Source: Clostridiales bacterium UBA3680
GTDB lineage: Bacteria > Bacillota > Clostridia > Lachnospirales > CAG-274
Length of the DNA: 20,436 bases
Assembly: GCA_002372875.1 (NCBI GenBank)
Contig: DFJD01000085.1
Coordinates: 16,135-36,570 of the forward strand
Direction: 5' to 3'
Shown: positions 7,780-18,300 of the stretch, in pieces
Layout of the letters: each line of letters opens with the position of its first letter
Numbering within the stretch: the first letter of the stretch is position 1
Translations under genes and position numbers: made by a program
Notes under the pieces: model-generated
What the model was told of the DNA's origin: nothing
Databases searched by the model: none
The model's input: only the letters and a program-made list of their open reading frames with translations

Positions 7780-10396
7780 AAGTAAAAAATCCAAAATCAT
7801 CCGATGCAAATGCAATATCAATCTGGAATTCTATTCTTTGCGGAAGATCTGTGCTATCTACCTGTTCTATTATAAGATAATAAGTTTCTTTGCTGTCATA
7901 TGCCTGCGACTTTAAACTGAAATTACATCTGAATGTTCTATTCCGAGCATCGGCTTCTGTCTTGTCGGCAAATATTTTTTGAACATCGGATATCTTCTTG
8001 CCGTTTACGTCCACAAAATATGTATCATATACAGCTTTTTCCCTGTTTCCGCTTACCGCATCCTTCTGATAGAAGTTTAGCGAGAAAATCATATTGGTAA
8101 GCTTATGGTTTGAAGAAAGCAGCGTTACTTCTACGGGCTTGGTATCATACTTTTCTTTATTTCTTTGATACTCCTTGGAACTGTTGCGAAGATGTTTATA
8201 TTCAATAAGCGGTACACACATTTCCTGAAGACTCACCCCACCATGAACAAAGTTCATCCCTGAGCCTGCATTAGTTTTAATACGGATATCTCCGCGCGGA
8301 GCGTATCCGTAATAATCTGTTTTACCGCCCATGAAGTTAACAGGAAGCAGATATTCGGGATCGTCTCCCTTTGTAAGTATTGCAAATCGTCTTCCATACT
8401 CTACTATCCTGTGAACAAAATCGGATTTTTCTGTTTTTGTCTCCTCTGTCAAGGAACTGTATGTATATAGGAAGCCGTGATCTGAGGTTATCATAATATT
8501 GATACCGCCAAAATCATTCACAATGGTTCTTACGAGTGTGATCAATTCCTCGATGGTTTCCTCACAAGCATTAAATACCTTCGTCTCCGAAGTATGGCTC
8601 GTCTCATCGATAGTATCATGATAAATGTAAACGACTTCCTTACCCTTTACAAGTTCCGATCTTTCCGCACGTTTTAGCGACATCAGATCTTTTGCTTTTA
8701 GGGCAACACTTTCGGGATTGGCTGCCTTCAACAGATTTTCTCTGTTTATGCTATCGGAAGACTGTCCGTCGGCAAGTACCTTAAGTATTTTCTTGCCCGT
8801 GTCGGATTCTCTTAACTCTACGGTCAATTCATTATGAGGTAAAAGTGCCGCCATTCCAAACTTGGTCTCGGTCGGGAATATTGCCTGCATACTTGAAAGA
8901 TTTACCTTGCCCTGCATTTCACGGCTCAGTTCTTCTTTCAGTGAAACAGCCACTTCATATCGAAGAGCATCTGATATAATGACATAAACCTTACCGTTGG
9001 AATACTTTATTTTATTCCTATAGAATTTTTCTTGACGCTCAATATCTTCAATATATCCTTTTTCCGCAAGTTCCAAAGCCGCCTGCTCCGACCAGTTATG
9101 ACCCAATCCGTCAAGGAACCAGTTTGTATAAAGGTGCTCTGCCTTATCACAGACAACCGTAAAAAGATCCTGCAAATCTCCACCGTAAGATTTTTTACTG
9201 TTTTCATAACTCATATGGAACTGCCTGTAATAGCTATCCATTTTGTAATACTTGGTTGTATAGTCATTCCAAATTTTTTTGGCACCCACACTATGGAATC
9301 CGCCTGCATTTTCCTTGAAGAAATCCTCCATTTTCGCTACAGCGACAATACCGTCATAATAATCCTTATATTCGGAAAACCATGCTGATGTTCTGCGTTT
9401 TTCTGCTATGGTATATATATTATCGGGCTCTACAATCTCGTTTTTAATATCCGTCATTATTTTTGTCAGAATAATTTTGTTAACAGAGGGTAAAATCTCT
9501 GTATCTGCAAGCTCCGATGCACTCTGCTTAGATAACCTCTTTACAAGATGCATTTCTTCTTCAATATTTTCTGCCATAGCCATATATGAAGCAGAATCGT
9601 CGCTGTGCACCCAATCAGACACAAGGTCGCTGCAATATGCCTGTAATTGGCTGTTCTGTGACATAAAGTCGGAAAGACCGTCGAACACCGCCTCGGGAAG
9701 TGTCCTGCTTGCAGCCGACAGAATAATATGAACTGCCAGCTTTCCAAGGTTATGATCATTGCCATAGCCCGTAATACGATTCGCCATGCTCCAGAACAAA
9801 TCCGATGCTTCGTATTTCACAAATTCCTGATACAGATAGTTATCATCAGTATTCAGCTCGGCTTTTAACACAGACTTGATGATAGCAATCGGATCAGTCC
9901 GTTGTGCCTCGCCAATAGAAGCCATAACCGCAAGCTGTAACTTCATAGGGGAATCCAATCCGTCGGCCAGTTTCACTACATCTTCACGACGAGCCTTGGC
10001 ATTGAGGTATTTACGATATTTTTTTACCTGATTACGAAGTGCTACAGATGAGGGGATCCCCATCTCATCCATCCATATTGCAATAAGATCCGCCCTAAAC
10101 TCCTCGCTGTAGAGTTCCACATCAATAAGCCAGTCATCTTCCGGCTTTTCATAATTCATAGGGTTATACAGAAGGAAATTCCGGTTCGGCTCATCTACCG
10201 CAAGTGTTTTCTTTATTTCAAAACAGTTATTGCCGTTGACACAGAGAACCTTGGCATCCTGCAATTCAAGTTCGCCAATCTGATCCTCAAATTCTTTTTC
10301 CTCGTCATACCAGACAATGATCCTTCTCTTATAAAACTCCGGCAATGGAGCAAGAAAGCGCTTATTCAGTTCTTGGCTTATTGTTGCTAAATCCAT
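7778..10396 (-). CDS. pglZ: BREX phosphatase-like protein PglZ
   Basis: The 872-aa protein matches type 1 BREX PglZ, a member of the alkaline-phosphatase superfamily that is needed for both methylation and defence in studied systems. The N-terminus (LPEFYKRRIIVWYDEEKEFE) is the family's characteristic opening. The phosphatase core shows VIISDALRYE with D476, TIDE at D597, and ITSDHGF with D639, H640 and G641, the order expected for metal ligands. The C-terminal beta-rich domain ends in DDFGFFT and the length is normal, so the gene looks complete. The start has AAAGGA 8 nt upstream and lies 20 nt after the AlbA_2 gene, in the same operon. The stop codon is shared with a dispersed repeat, and the expected brxL does not follow. 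Confidence 0.93.
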   Translation of the reverse strand: MDLATISQELNKRFLAPLPEFYKRRIIVWYDEEKEFEDQIGELELQDAKVLCVNGNNCFEIKKTLAVDEPNRNFLLYNPMNYEKPEDDWLIDVELYSEEFRADLIAIWMDEMGIPSSVALRNQVKKYRKYLNAKARREDVVKLADGLDSPMKLQLAVMASIGEAQRTDPIAIIKSVLKAELNTDDNYLYQEFVKYEASDLFWSMANRITGYGNDHNLGKLAVHIILSAASRTLPEAVFDGLSDFMSQNSQLQAYCSDLVSDWVHSDDSASYMAMAENIEEEMHLVKRLSKQSASELADTEILPSVNKIILTKIMTDIKNEIVEPDNIYTIAEKRRTSAWFSEYKDYYDGIVAVAKMEDFFKENAGGFHSVGAKKIWNDYTTKYYKMDSYYRQFHMSYENSKKSYGGDLQDLFTVVCDKAEHLYTNWFLDGLGHNWSEQAALELAEKGYIEDIERQEKFYRNKIKYSNGKVYVIISDALRYEVAVSLKEELSREMQGKVNLSSMQAIFPTETKFGMAALLPHNELTVELRESDTGKKILKVLADGQSSDSINRENLLKAANPESVALKAKDLMSLKRAERSELVKGKEVVYIYHDTIDETSHTSETKVFNACEETIEELITLVRTIVNDFGGINIMITSDHGFLYTYSSLTEETKTEKSDFVHRIVEYGRRFAILTKGDDPEYLLPVNFMGGKTDYYGYAPRGDIRIKTNAGSGMNFVHGGVSLQEMCVPLIEYKHLRNSSKEYQRNKEKYDTKPVEVTLLSSNHKLTNMIFSLNFYQKDAVSGNREKAVYDTYFVDVNGKKISDVQKIFADKTEADARNRTFRCNFSLKSQAYDSKETYYLIIEQVDSTDLPQRIEFQIDIAFASDDFGFFT

Positions 10397-10416
10397 TTTC
10401 TTAATCCTTTGCTTTA

Positions 10417-11865
10417 TTACAATTCTTTCATTTTCACGACTTCCCAGTATCCGCCACGTGCAGAACCATGTCTGACAAGAACCCCCTTGTCTCGCAGTTC
10501 CTTAATATTTTTCTCTATAGCTCTGACGGATAGCGATAATTTCTCGGAAATATGCTTTGCAGAAATTCGATTATCTGCTTCAATCCTCTGAACGATCTCC
10601 ATTTGTGTTCCAGTTAGCATAATTTCACCGAATTTCGCCGAATTTTTTACCGAACTTTCACCGAACTTTGCCGAACTTTCACCGACATCTCCGTCGCTCC
10701 TCGTCGGTAATGCTTTCCGAAACAGGTTCACACAAAATGTCTCCGGCATCTCAATAAATTCAGGTTCCTGAAGACCATATTCTTTTGCCGAATCAATGAT
10801 CTTCTTTATACCGGTACCCCATGATTCAACCAGCCCCATCTGGCTGAATACATTGGCAATTGCTCGATTCCTCAGCTTTGAATGTCCATGCATCATATCC
10901 TCAAATGTGAGTCCATTATATAATCCTCCCGGAGATGTAACCTCCAATCGGTCATCGTAAATTGCCACCTGCACACAGGATTCATCTGTCATATTACGAT
11001 GGCAATGTGCATTAACTATCATTTCGCGAATAGCCTCTACAGGCAATTCATAAGATTCACTCCTAAGAAGTCCTTTTACTTCAGCACCAAGACGTATGTT
11101 TCGCAATACAAAATTTAATGCTTCATCAATCTGCTCATATAGTGGTCCTGTATACTCGCGTTTATCCAAAAATACAGAGCGACCGGTTCCTTTGAAAACT
11201 GCACACTGTGTTTTAGAAAAAGGAAAATAATCCGAAGTCATCAGTGCAAATGCATTAGTCGCTGTCAATTCTCCGTCTGTTTCCTTCAGTAATTTCCAGT
11301 TGATAAGCTGTTCACGATTCACCTTACGTTTTGGCAGTTCAGCTTCTTCCCGATAGCGTTCAATATCCTTGCATAAGTTATCAATCGACTCATTGCTTAC
11401 CTGATATCCGATACAATTCAATTCATCCCACGAGATACGCATGCCTTCCATTTCAAGTTCTTTGATCTTAACAGGATGCGCCTGCCTCGTAGTGCCTCCC
11501 ACTCGGATATATGTCCCATTAGCCATCCCCTTAGATTTTAAGTAGTATGGACGCTGTGGCTCCGGATGTACTGTAACTACGATGATTGTTTTTCCTTCAA
11601 CTGTATATGGCTCAATCTCCGGAACAATCTGCGGCTCGCAGGAGTCGGAAATTGCATTGGCGATGCTGTCCATCGTCTGAAAAAGTATGGATTCATCTAT
11701 TCCGACTACCTCTCCGGTCTCGTCCACTACACCGAAAATAAGTTTACCGCCTTGCGTATTGGCATAGGCCACAACCGTCTTTGTATACTTCTCTGTGTTC
11801 TTCGGAGGCATTTCTTTAAATTCTGCTTTTTTTGATTCTCCACGTATAATTTCATCAATCGTCAT
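10417..11865 (-). CDS. AlbA_2 / HATPase / winged-helix protein embedded in the BREX operon
   Basis: The 482-aa protein belongs to the COG2865-like group of putative transcriptional regulators or RecG-related ATP-binding proteins. Residues about 10-130 form an AlbA_2 (Schlafen-like) domain, with EFK at 15-17, GGKLIFGV at 39-46 and YIRVGGTTRQA at 119-129. A GHKL-type ATPase (HATPase_c_4) follows, with the N-box EMIVNAHCHRN around N285 and a later VTSPGG loop. A flexible linker at about 392-416 repeats the unit KFGE. Residues about 419-478 form a winged helix-turn-helix. It probably binds DNA, and may regulate the operon or take part in defence; the sequence does not decide. Its ribosome binding site overlaps the pglX stop (12-nt gap), and pglZ follows after 20 nt, so it is a true operon member. 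Such genes are frequent in defence islands. Confidence 0.85.
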   Translation of the reverse strand: MTIDEIIRGESKKAEFKEMPPKNTEKYTKTVVAYANTQGGKLIFGVVDETGEVVGIDESILFQTMDSIANAISDSCEPQIVPEIEPYTVEGKTIIVVTVHPEPQRPYYLKSKGMANGTYIRVGGTTRQAHPVKIKELEMEGMRISWDELNCIGYQVSNESIDNLCKDIERYREEAELPKRKVNREQLINWKLLKETDGELTATNAFALMTSDYFPFSKTQCAVFKGTGRSVFLDKREYTGPLYEQIDEALNFVLRNIRLGAEVKGLLRSESYELPVEAIREMIVNAHCHRNMTDESCVQVAIYDDRLEVTSPGGLYNGLTFEDMMHGHSKLRNRAIANVFSQMGLVESWGTGIKKIIDSAKEYGLQEPEFIEMPETFCVNLFRKALPTRSDGDVGESSAKFGESSVKNSAKFGEIMLTGTQMEIVQRIEADNRISAKHISEKLSLSVRAIEKNIKELRDKGVLVRHGSARGGYWEVVKMKEL

Positions 11866-11877
11866 ACAGCCACCTCC

Positions 11878-14800
11878 CTACTTAATCTTTGCCAAAACGT
11901 CCTGAAATAATGCATAATTATGTTTTACGCCATCATCCAGGTCAATGCTTATCATCTGATCGGCAAGGTGGTGTATTTTTTCTTCGTAGGTATGAAGCTC
12001 TTCATCTTGTGCCTTAATTTTATTCAGCTTCTTTGTGAGTTTGACCCTTTCGGAAGAGGATACACTGTCAAGCCTTTTTTCGATTTCCTCTATCGCGGTT
12101 TTATATCTTGCCTGTTGCTCATGTGCATAATCGGTACGGATACGGGCTATGGTGTCGGGCTGATAGCGATGCATATAGATAAGGCATTTAAAGCCGTTCT
12201 TTTTGCCGCTGTCAAAAAGCCAATAAATGGGTCTTTTTTGGTATGTTTTAACATGATCGGTGTAGAAGGAGCTAATAAAATAGTTGCGTATAACTTCACG
12301 AGGCGTTCCCGTTCCTCCGAGTGAATCGGCAATAAACTTAAGGTTGTCTTCAAGAGTTTCCTTGCCGTAGACCGTTTCTACAAATTTCACAAAGCGACCT
12401 ACAATATCATCTTCGAAATACTCGTCATCGCAGATGGGTATTATTGCATCCTTGTCGGGCATAAATGTATTGTATTTTGACATATCAAACTCGCCGCCTG
12501 CGTAGGCAAGTCCCTCCGTGTCAATGGAGTATCTGCCGAACATACAGCCTACGGCGTATGAAATAAAACTTCGTATATCTCTTTGCAAGTCGGCGGCACG
12601 AACGGTAATATCCTTGTCTTCCACTTCGGGTGTCAGTTCATCTTGCAAGCCGTAGATCTCGATAAAGATACGGTTCAGCTCCTCCTCATTGGCTTTGAGC
12701 TTTGCTCTGCGGTCTTCACATTCAAACTGCCACATTGTGTAAGCGTACCGAATTGGACAGTACACTGCACTTCCCGCAGAGCTTGCAACTGTTCTTTCCT
12801 CGGGTGAATGTGTTATGTATTTTATGAACGGGTGCTTTTTGAAGTCCCAACTTGTTTCAAAGCTGTCCCAATCGTCTTTACTAAGGGCTATATTATCTTC
12901 TACGAGGTAATTTATCTCATCTTTTCTAATGAAATTTATAGGTTGTATAACCATATTGTTTACATTAGTTGAAAGAGTGGGATTCAATACGCTCCTAAAA
13001 TACTGTGATACTGCTGAATTGTAGAAGCCAATAAGCCAAGTAAGCATATCATCGTCGTTGAAAAAAATTGTTGGGGCTGCTGTTTCAAACAACATATTGT
13101 CGGGAACTAATCTGATAGCACATTTTTCCGCACTTGTTATATGATTCCAACACAGTCCTTTTCTAAACCAAATATACTCTGGTGCAATTCGTGCAACATG
13201 ATCTTTTCTATAATGGTTGCGAGCTGTTTCAGACCAATCAATTACATAATCAATGTTTCCGTACCATCTTCTGAATAAACCTCCTTTTGCAATAAAAGCC
13301 CATTTGGTGCTTTTACCTATCGAGGATTTATTCACTTCCCAAAATAGTCTCAAATATTTGTCATTGTCTCCTGTTTTTGTTTGTCCATCTGAAAGAGCAT
13401 ATTCGCCAATCTTAGGGTACTTAAAGGCATTTATAAAACTCTCACTAACCCAATACGCAATGGGTGCGCCTGGAATTTTACAAAATGTTTCGTGTGAAGC
13501 CTTGTATCTATTCTTTTGGCTTAAAAACAATTTTTCCTTTTCGTTTTCGCCATTAACACTTACAAGTCGTGAGTATTTTCCCTGATAAGACTTCAAATTA
13601 TCAGTAGAGTTAACGAATGCAACTGTCTGAACAACCTCTCCTGCAATTTCGTCAAATGCTCTTGCACCAAGATGAATTGCATTTATTGTTGTATGATTGA
13701 TTAGTTTTGCTCTTAGCTGTTCAAATGACGGAATGAACATCCATCCGTGTTGTGTAATCATGGAGTACATTCCGCTTTGCTTTGTTAATTCAGAACACTT
13801 TTCGATAAATACAGCGTATAAGTCTGCTTTGCTTTTTGGATATTTTGAGTTTACATAGTCCTTTAATTTAGCATTTGCATTACTCATAGCCATATACGGC
13901 GGATTCGTGCAAACCACATCATATCGCTGAGAGAGTATCTTGTAAAGCTGCATCAGGTGTTCCATTTGCTCAAGGTTGAGACCGGGCATGCCATCAAATT
14001 CGTCAAGTGCCTTATCCATCTCGTCATCTGCCTGCACCGTAATAAGAGAGCCGTATGTGTCGGCATTTTCAAACTGCTTTACAAACGAGCGTATCGGCTC
14101 GTCAAGAAGCGAATAATCGGGGGTGGGGAGATCCTGGAAATGGGACAAATTGGGGCTTATACCTCTTGTAAAGAAACGGCGGTCATACTGCCTTGCTTTC
14201 ATCATCACAGCGAAATACGCAAGCTGATAAGCACGTTTATCAAGGTCAAGTCCCCACAAGTTTTTGCGGACGATGTTCTGTGCCGCATCACGCTCCGTAT
14301 ATCCGCAGGAGAGATAGATCTGCATCAGCACATCAAACGCATAAACGAGGATATGACCGCTGCCCATACAAGGATCAATGAAGCGTATCTGTTCGGGGGT
14401 GAGGTTTTGGCGGTCTGCTCGTATTTCGGCAAGCTGTGCCTGCACTTCTGGTGTCTGCTCCGCTTCATCGAGGTAGTATTTCCATTCGGAACGGGCAGAA
14501 GTATCGGCGTGACCGTCCACCCAAAGCCTGCCGAGGGAGTTTTCAACCATATAACGCACGATCCAATCGGGAGTAAAAAGCTGTGTCGCTGCGGCGATGT
14601 TCTCCTTGCTCACCTTGACCTTGTTGCTCATAGCGGCGAAAACAGCGTCTTTTTTTTCGCTGTTGTAATACTGATACAGCCAGCCCACTATCTCAACCTG
14701 TCCGTTTTGCGAAAGGTCAAAATCAGCCTCTTCAACTTCGGCAATAAATCTTTCTATAACGCTGCCCTCACGCAGAAGGTTATCGGGAAGCAAAAGCTCG

Positions 14801-15306
14801 GTATAATCCTGTATGTGTTGGAACATACCGGGCAAGACTTTGTTTAAAGCATTACATTGCACTATAAGAAGATACTTAAAAAGCTCCTCTTCCTTATTGG
14901 CATTCTTTAATTCATAAACATTATCCATGTTTAGACCGTCAAGCTCAAGGTGGATTGCTTCAGTCAAAATTTGAGGTTTAAATTTACCCTCTTCATCGGT
15001 AAAAACACGCACGTGGCTCGGCAAATAGCCGTTTACCTCCATAAAACGAAGGGCAACAAAACGGTTGAACCAAGTGTATGCAACTTCCTCAATAACCTGT
15101 TCAAAGCCGTGCTCTTTTATTCTATCTATAAGGGTACGACGTTGCCTTTTTTCGGCAGCGGACAAAAGTCCTCCGTTTACGCTGTCGGCATTGGGGTCGC
15201 TGTATTCCTCCGACAAAATGCCGTATTGCATAGCCTTTTGTGAAACTCTTTCTATAAGTTCTCTTCTTGCCCAAACCGCATATTTCTTTATCGCATTTTT
15301 ATCCAC
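11878..15306 (-). CDS. pglX: BREX adenine-specific DNA methyltransferase PglX
   Basis: The 1142-aa protein is the type 1 BREX N6-adenine methyltransferase, which marks one strand of a short asymmetric site in host DNA. It has the SAM-binding motif FIDPCMGSGHI at about 309-319 and the catalytic NPPY at 468-471. Downstream parts, about 480-830, should include target recognition; the C-terminus is helical and charged. The length is near normal and the frame is uninterrupted, so the enzyme is probably active. The start is GTG at 15304-15306, supported by GGAGG 10 nt upstream; no in-frame ATG is better placed. It follows brxC by 44 nt. Bases about 12,900-13,860 are about 35% GC against roughly 50% on both sides, by hand count, suggesting an exchanged specificity region. 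No site can be predicted from sequence alone. Confidence 0.95.
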   Translation of the reverse strand: MDKNAIKKYAVWARRELIERVSQKAMQYGILSEEYSDPNADSVNGGLLSAAEKRQRRTLIDRIKEHGFEQVIEEVAYTWFNRFVALRFMEVNGYLPSHVRVFTDEEGKFKPQILTEAIHLELDGLNMDNVYELKNANKEEELFKYLLIVQCNALNKVLPGMFQHIQDYTELLLPDNLLREGSVIERFIAEVEEADFDLSQNGQVEIVGWLYQYYNSEKKDAVFAAMSNKVKVSKENIAAATQLFTPDWIVRYMVENSLGRLWVDGHADTSARSEWKYYLDEAEQTPEVQAQLAEIRADRQNLTPEQIRFIDPCMGSGHILVYAFDVLMQIYLSCGYTERDAAQNIVRKNLWGLDLDKRAYQLAYFAVMMKARQYDRRFFTRGISPNLSHFQDLPTPDYSLLDEPIRSFVKQFENADTYGSLITVQADDEMDKALDEFDGMPGLNLEQMEHLMQLYKILSQRYDVVCTNPPYMAMSNANAKLKDYVNSKYPKSKADLYAVFIEKCSELTKQSGMYSMITQHGWMFIPSFEQLRAKLINHTTINAIHLGARAFDEIAGEVVQTVAFVNSTDNLKSYQGKYSRLVSVNGENEKEKLFLSQKNRYKASHETFCKIPGAPIAYWVSESFINAFKYPKIGEYALSDGQTKTGDNDKYLRLFWEVNKSSIGKSTKWAFIAKGGLFRRWYGNIDYVIDWSETARNHYRKDHVARIAPEYIWFRKGLCWNHITSAEKCAIRLVPDNMLFETAAPTIFFNDDDMLTWLIGFYNSAVSQYFRSVLNPTLSTNVNNMVIQPINFIRKDEINYLVEDNIALSKDDWDSFETSWDFKKHPFIKYITHSPEERTVASSAGSAVYCPIRYAYTMWQFECEDRRAKLKANEEELNRIFIEIYGLQDELTPEVEDKDITVRAADLQRDIRSFISYAVGCMFGRYSIDTEGLAYAGGEFDMSKYNTFMPDKDAIIPICDDEYFEDDIVGRFVKFVETVYGKETLEDNLKFIADSLGGTGTPREVIRNYFISSFYTDHVKTYQKRPIYWLFDSGKKNGFKCLIYMHRYQPDTIARIRTDYAHEQQARYKTAIEEIEKRLDSVSSSERVKLTKKLNKIKAQDEELHTYEEKIHHLADQMISIDLDDGVKHNYALFQDVLAKIK

Positions 15307-15350
15307 GTCCTCACAACCTCCATATCACCCGTCACAAAGGACAGGTCTCA

Positions 15351-18300
15351 TTAATTGGTTATACGAATACCGTCACTTCCTTGCAGGTACTGCTTCATGA
15401 GCTTACGTATATTCTCAACATAAGCATCTATATCTTCTTCCGATTTGAGTACCTTTGCAGGGAACATCTGCTGTCTTGCAATTTGCTTTATTATCTCTTT
15501 TTTTACCGGTTTTGTTTGCTCTCCGTCATTTACAGCAGGCTTCGGAGTTTCTTGCGGTACCATAGCCTCTTCAATATCCATTGTTGCCCTATCTTTATAT
15601 GACCACATTTGTACCGACAGACTGTCAAGAAGCGCAAGACTCTTCCCTTCGGAAATCTCCTTCTTTTTTTGTGTATAGAAACTATCCGCTTTATCCGAAA
15701 TTGCCTTGGTCACTTTATTTTCCATGGCATTTTTGTGAATCTCCTCAAGACATGAACGCACCACTTCATACAGGGTCTCTCTCTTTTCTTCAAGCATCAT
15801 ATTATGTGATTTTTCAACAATGTTTTGAAGATTGTTCAAGTCGGGAATCCTTGAATAGTCATAAGTTCTTCCTTCAAATACAGTTGTGATAAGGCGCATT
15901 TGGTCAAGAGCGTGTTTTGCCTGTTCATCATTTGCAATGTAGTCCAAATCGTTTTTCATGCTTGCGACATAGTTTGCCGCTTTATCAAAAAGAGACACCT
16001 GAGATTTGAAAAAGTCCTCTATTTTTTTCATATTATCCTGCATTGTATACAGGGCATCTTCACTTTTTATGACTCTGTCGATAAGGGCAATATTGTCGCT
16101 CTTTTGAGAGAGCACATCTTTCACAAGTTTTGCCGCATCAAGCACAAGCTTCCTATCGGGATACCTGCGTCCAGCGTATTTTTTATCCAGAGAATTATAA
16201 TGTTCTTCCAAAGCCGTAAATTTTTCCGTAATAAATGCGATAAGTCCGTCCTCATCGGCAGGCACATTCATTACATCGAGGAAATCACGCAAAAATTCCC
16301 TTGTTTCCCTCATCTTGGTAGGACTTACAACATAACGCTTGGTGATTTCCGTTTTGCCAACATCGGTCTTTTTACGGAGCATATCCACAAGCTTCGGGTT
16401 GTCGCGCTGTATGGTCATGCCGCCGTATTTGACGGTGACTTTCTGCTCATATATAAGCATGGCTACAACCGCAGCTATATCTATCTCTCTCCAACCATAG
16501 GGGATGGTCTGATATCTGCTTTGAATGTCGGACATCTTTGGTATTATGTGCATCTTATCCTGCGTTTCAAGATATTCCTCTATCTTTTGTGCGGCTCCGC
16601 TGTTTGGATGATTTCCGGGGATATAGCCCTGCATACCGGTAAGTATTGTAACAATGTCAGAATCGTCATTCGCATTCTCATAAATCAGATCCAGGTCATA
16701 ATATACATTGGTTACAAGATACTCCAAAGCTTGATCGAGCTTACGCTTGGCATCGCCACTATTAATGTTAATATGTTCACCATCCACATAGAATTCCGCA
16801 GACTCGATAGCTTTCTTGATGTAATCAAGGGCATCGTTTTCATATCTTGTGGCTTCATCTTGCCTTCCACGAATAATATCCTGCACAGACTTCGGAAGCT
16901 GCGCTATATTTCTTGTTTTCACATATTTTCTGATCTTTAATGCATTCTCGATGCACTCATAATACTTGCCATCGCCAAGAACTACAATAGCTTGACCTTT
17001 AGAGTCGGTCTGTAAACGAAAATCCTGCTTTTCATAATCATCTGTAGCAACAGAGTATATTTGAAGCTTCATTCCACCCGTCACAGAGCCGATAGCCGTT
17101 CCGTCCACATATTGATCGTAGGGGAAGTCATATATTTTATAACGATATTTCTTTTTATCGTATATTTCGCCGAATACCAGATGCCCGATCCTTTCGATTA
17201 TCTGGGCAAGGTCTACGGGTGTATCTGCGATATCCCTTGCAACGTCTTGCTCTTCATCGGTAAGGAAGTTATAGGTATTGCCGTTTCTGCCGATATAGTT
17301 TTGACTAAGCAGACGGTCTAAGGATTCACGCACCTGCTCCCTCATTTTTATTTTATCGAGATTGATATTATCCGCCATAAGAATGACGATAGCATCAAGG
17401 GTAGACTTAATGTCGGAGTCAACATAACGGATAAGATAGAGAAGTTTAAGTACAGCAACGTCCTGTTGCTTTATGCCCCTGTCCTCGTCTGCCGCTGTTT
17501 GGCATCTTTCTATTACACGACGGATAGCACTGTCCAATGAACTGTGAACCGTATCGTAAAACAGATAAAACGGTGCGAGTGCATATTCATCTTTGTCCTG
17601 TAGCTTCTGTGCGGCCTCCTGAAAGCCCGACAGCATTGTCCTCTCATTTCCTGTCTGGTGTTTGCCCACATTTCCATGCTTACGAATCTCGGAAAAAACT
17701 TTTTGCAATAAAATATACTGGTAAGGGACAAAAGGGAAATTCTTTGCAAATTCCTGCGGCGACTCGTATCCTCTAATGTCCAAAAGTGCATCATCACGGT
17801 TAAATTTCAGAAGATTGCTCAGTACAGACGAATGTTCATCATAAATCTTTTGTAACTGCCTATCGGCTTCGGCTGTCTTTGAAAGGATCCTTTTTTGGAT
17901 GACCTCATCTGCCGATGTAGATGACAAGGAAAGCGTTGTTTTAAATCTTGCTCTAATACGGGAAAATTCGTCCTGTCTGGTCTTAATAATCTCATCCAAA
18001 GCTTCTTGTCCGGTACACATTACCCAGACCTTACCCTCGCACTTGCTTCCAAAATCTTCCAGTAATGACTGAAGATTAATCAGATAATCTCTGTTTTCAC
18101 CCACATACTGACCGACCTCATCAATCATGAACAGAAGCCTGTAATTATCGGGCTTTGAATTAACATAATTACGAATTTCCGATACAAGCTTTGCAACACT
18201 TGTTTCAACTGTTACCGTACCATTGAACCAGTTTCGGGCAGCCTTCTCGCTCATGCCCAATACACGGTTAAGGGTCTCAACCACATCATCCTCAAAGAAA

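Noticed and set aside
7778..7800. Truncation of pglZ by the adjoining repeat
   Set aside because: The protein reaches the normal family length and keeps what looks like a normal C-terminal end, so overlap of the stop codon with the repeat does not appear to shorten it.
10618..10690. CRISPR-like or phase-variation repeat tract
   Set aside because: The repeats are short, uneven and in frame within a coding linker; they have no spacers and are not a uniform slippage tract.
13957..14847. Open frame of 296 codons on the plus strand opposite pglX
   Set aside because: It lies wholly antisense to a well-supported gene, has no recognisable domain and its composition looks like reversed coding sequence.
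15900..16940. Open frame of 346 codons on the plus strand opposite brxC
   Set aside because: It is antisense to brxC, with a residue make-up rich in Ile, His, Phe and Cys that is typical of shadow frames, and has no family match.
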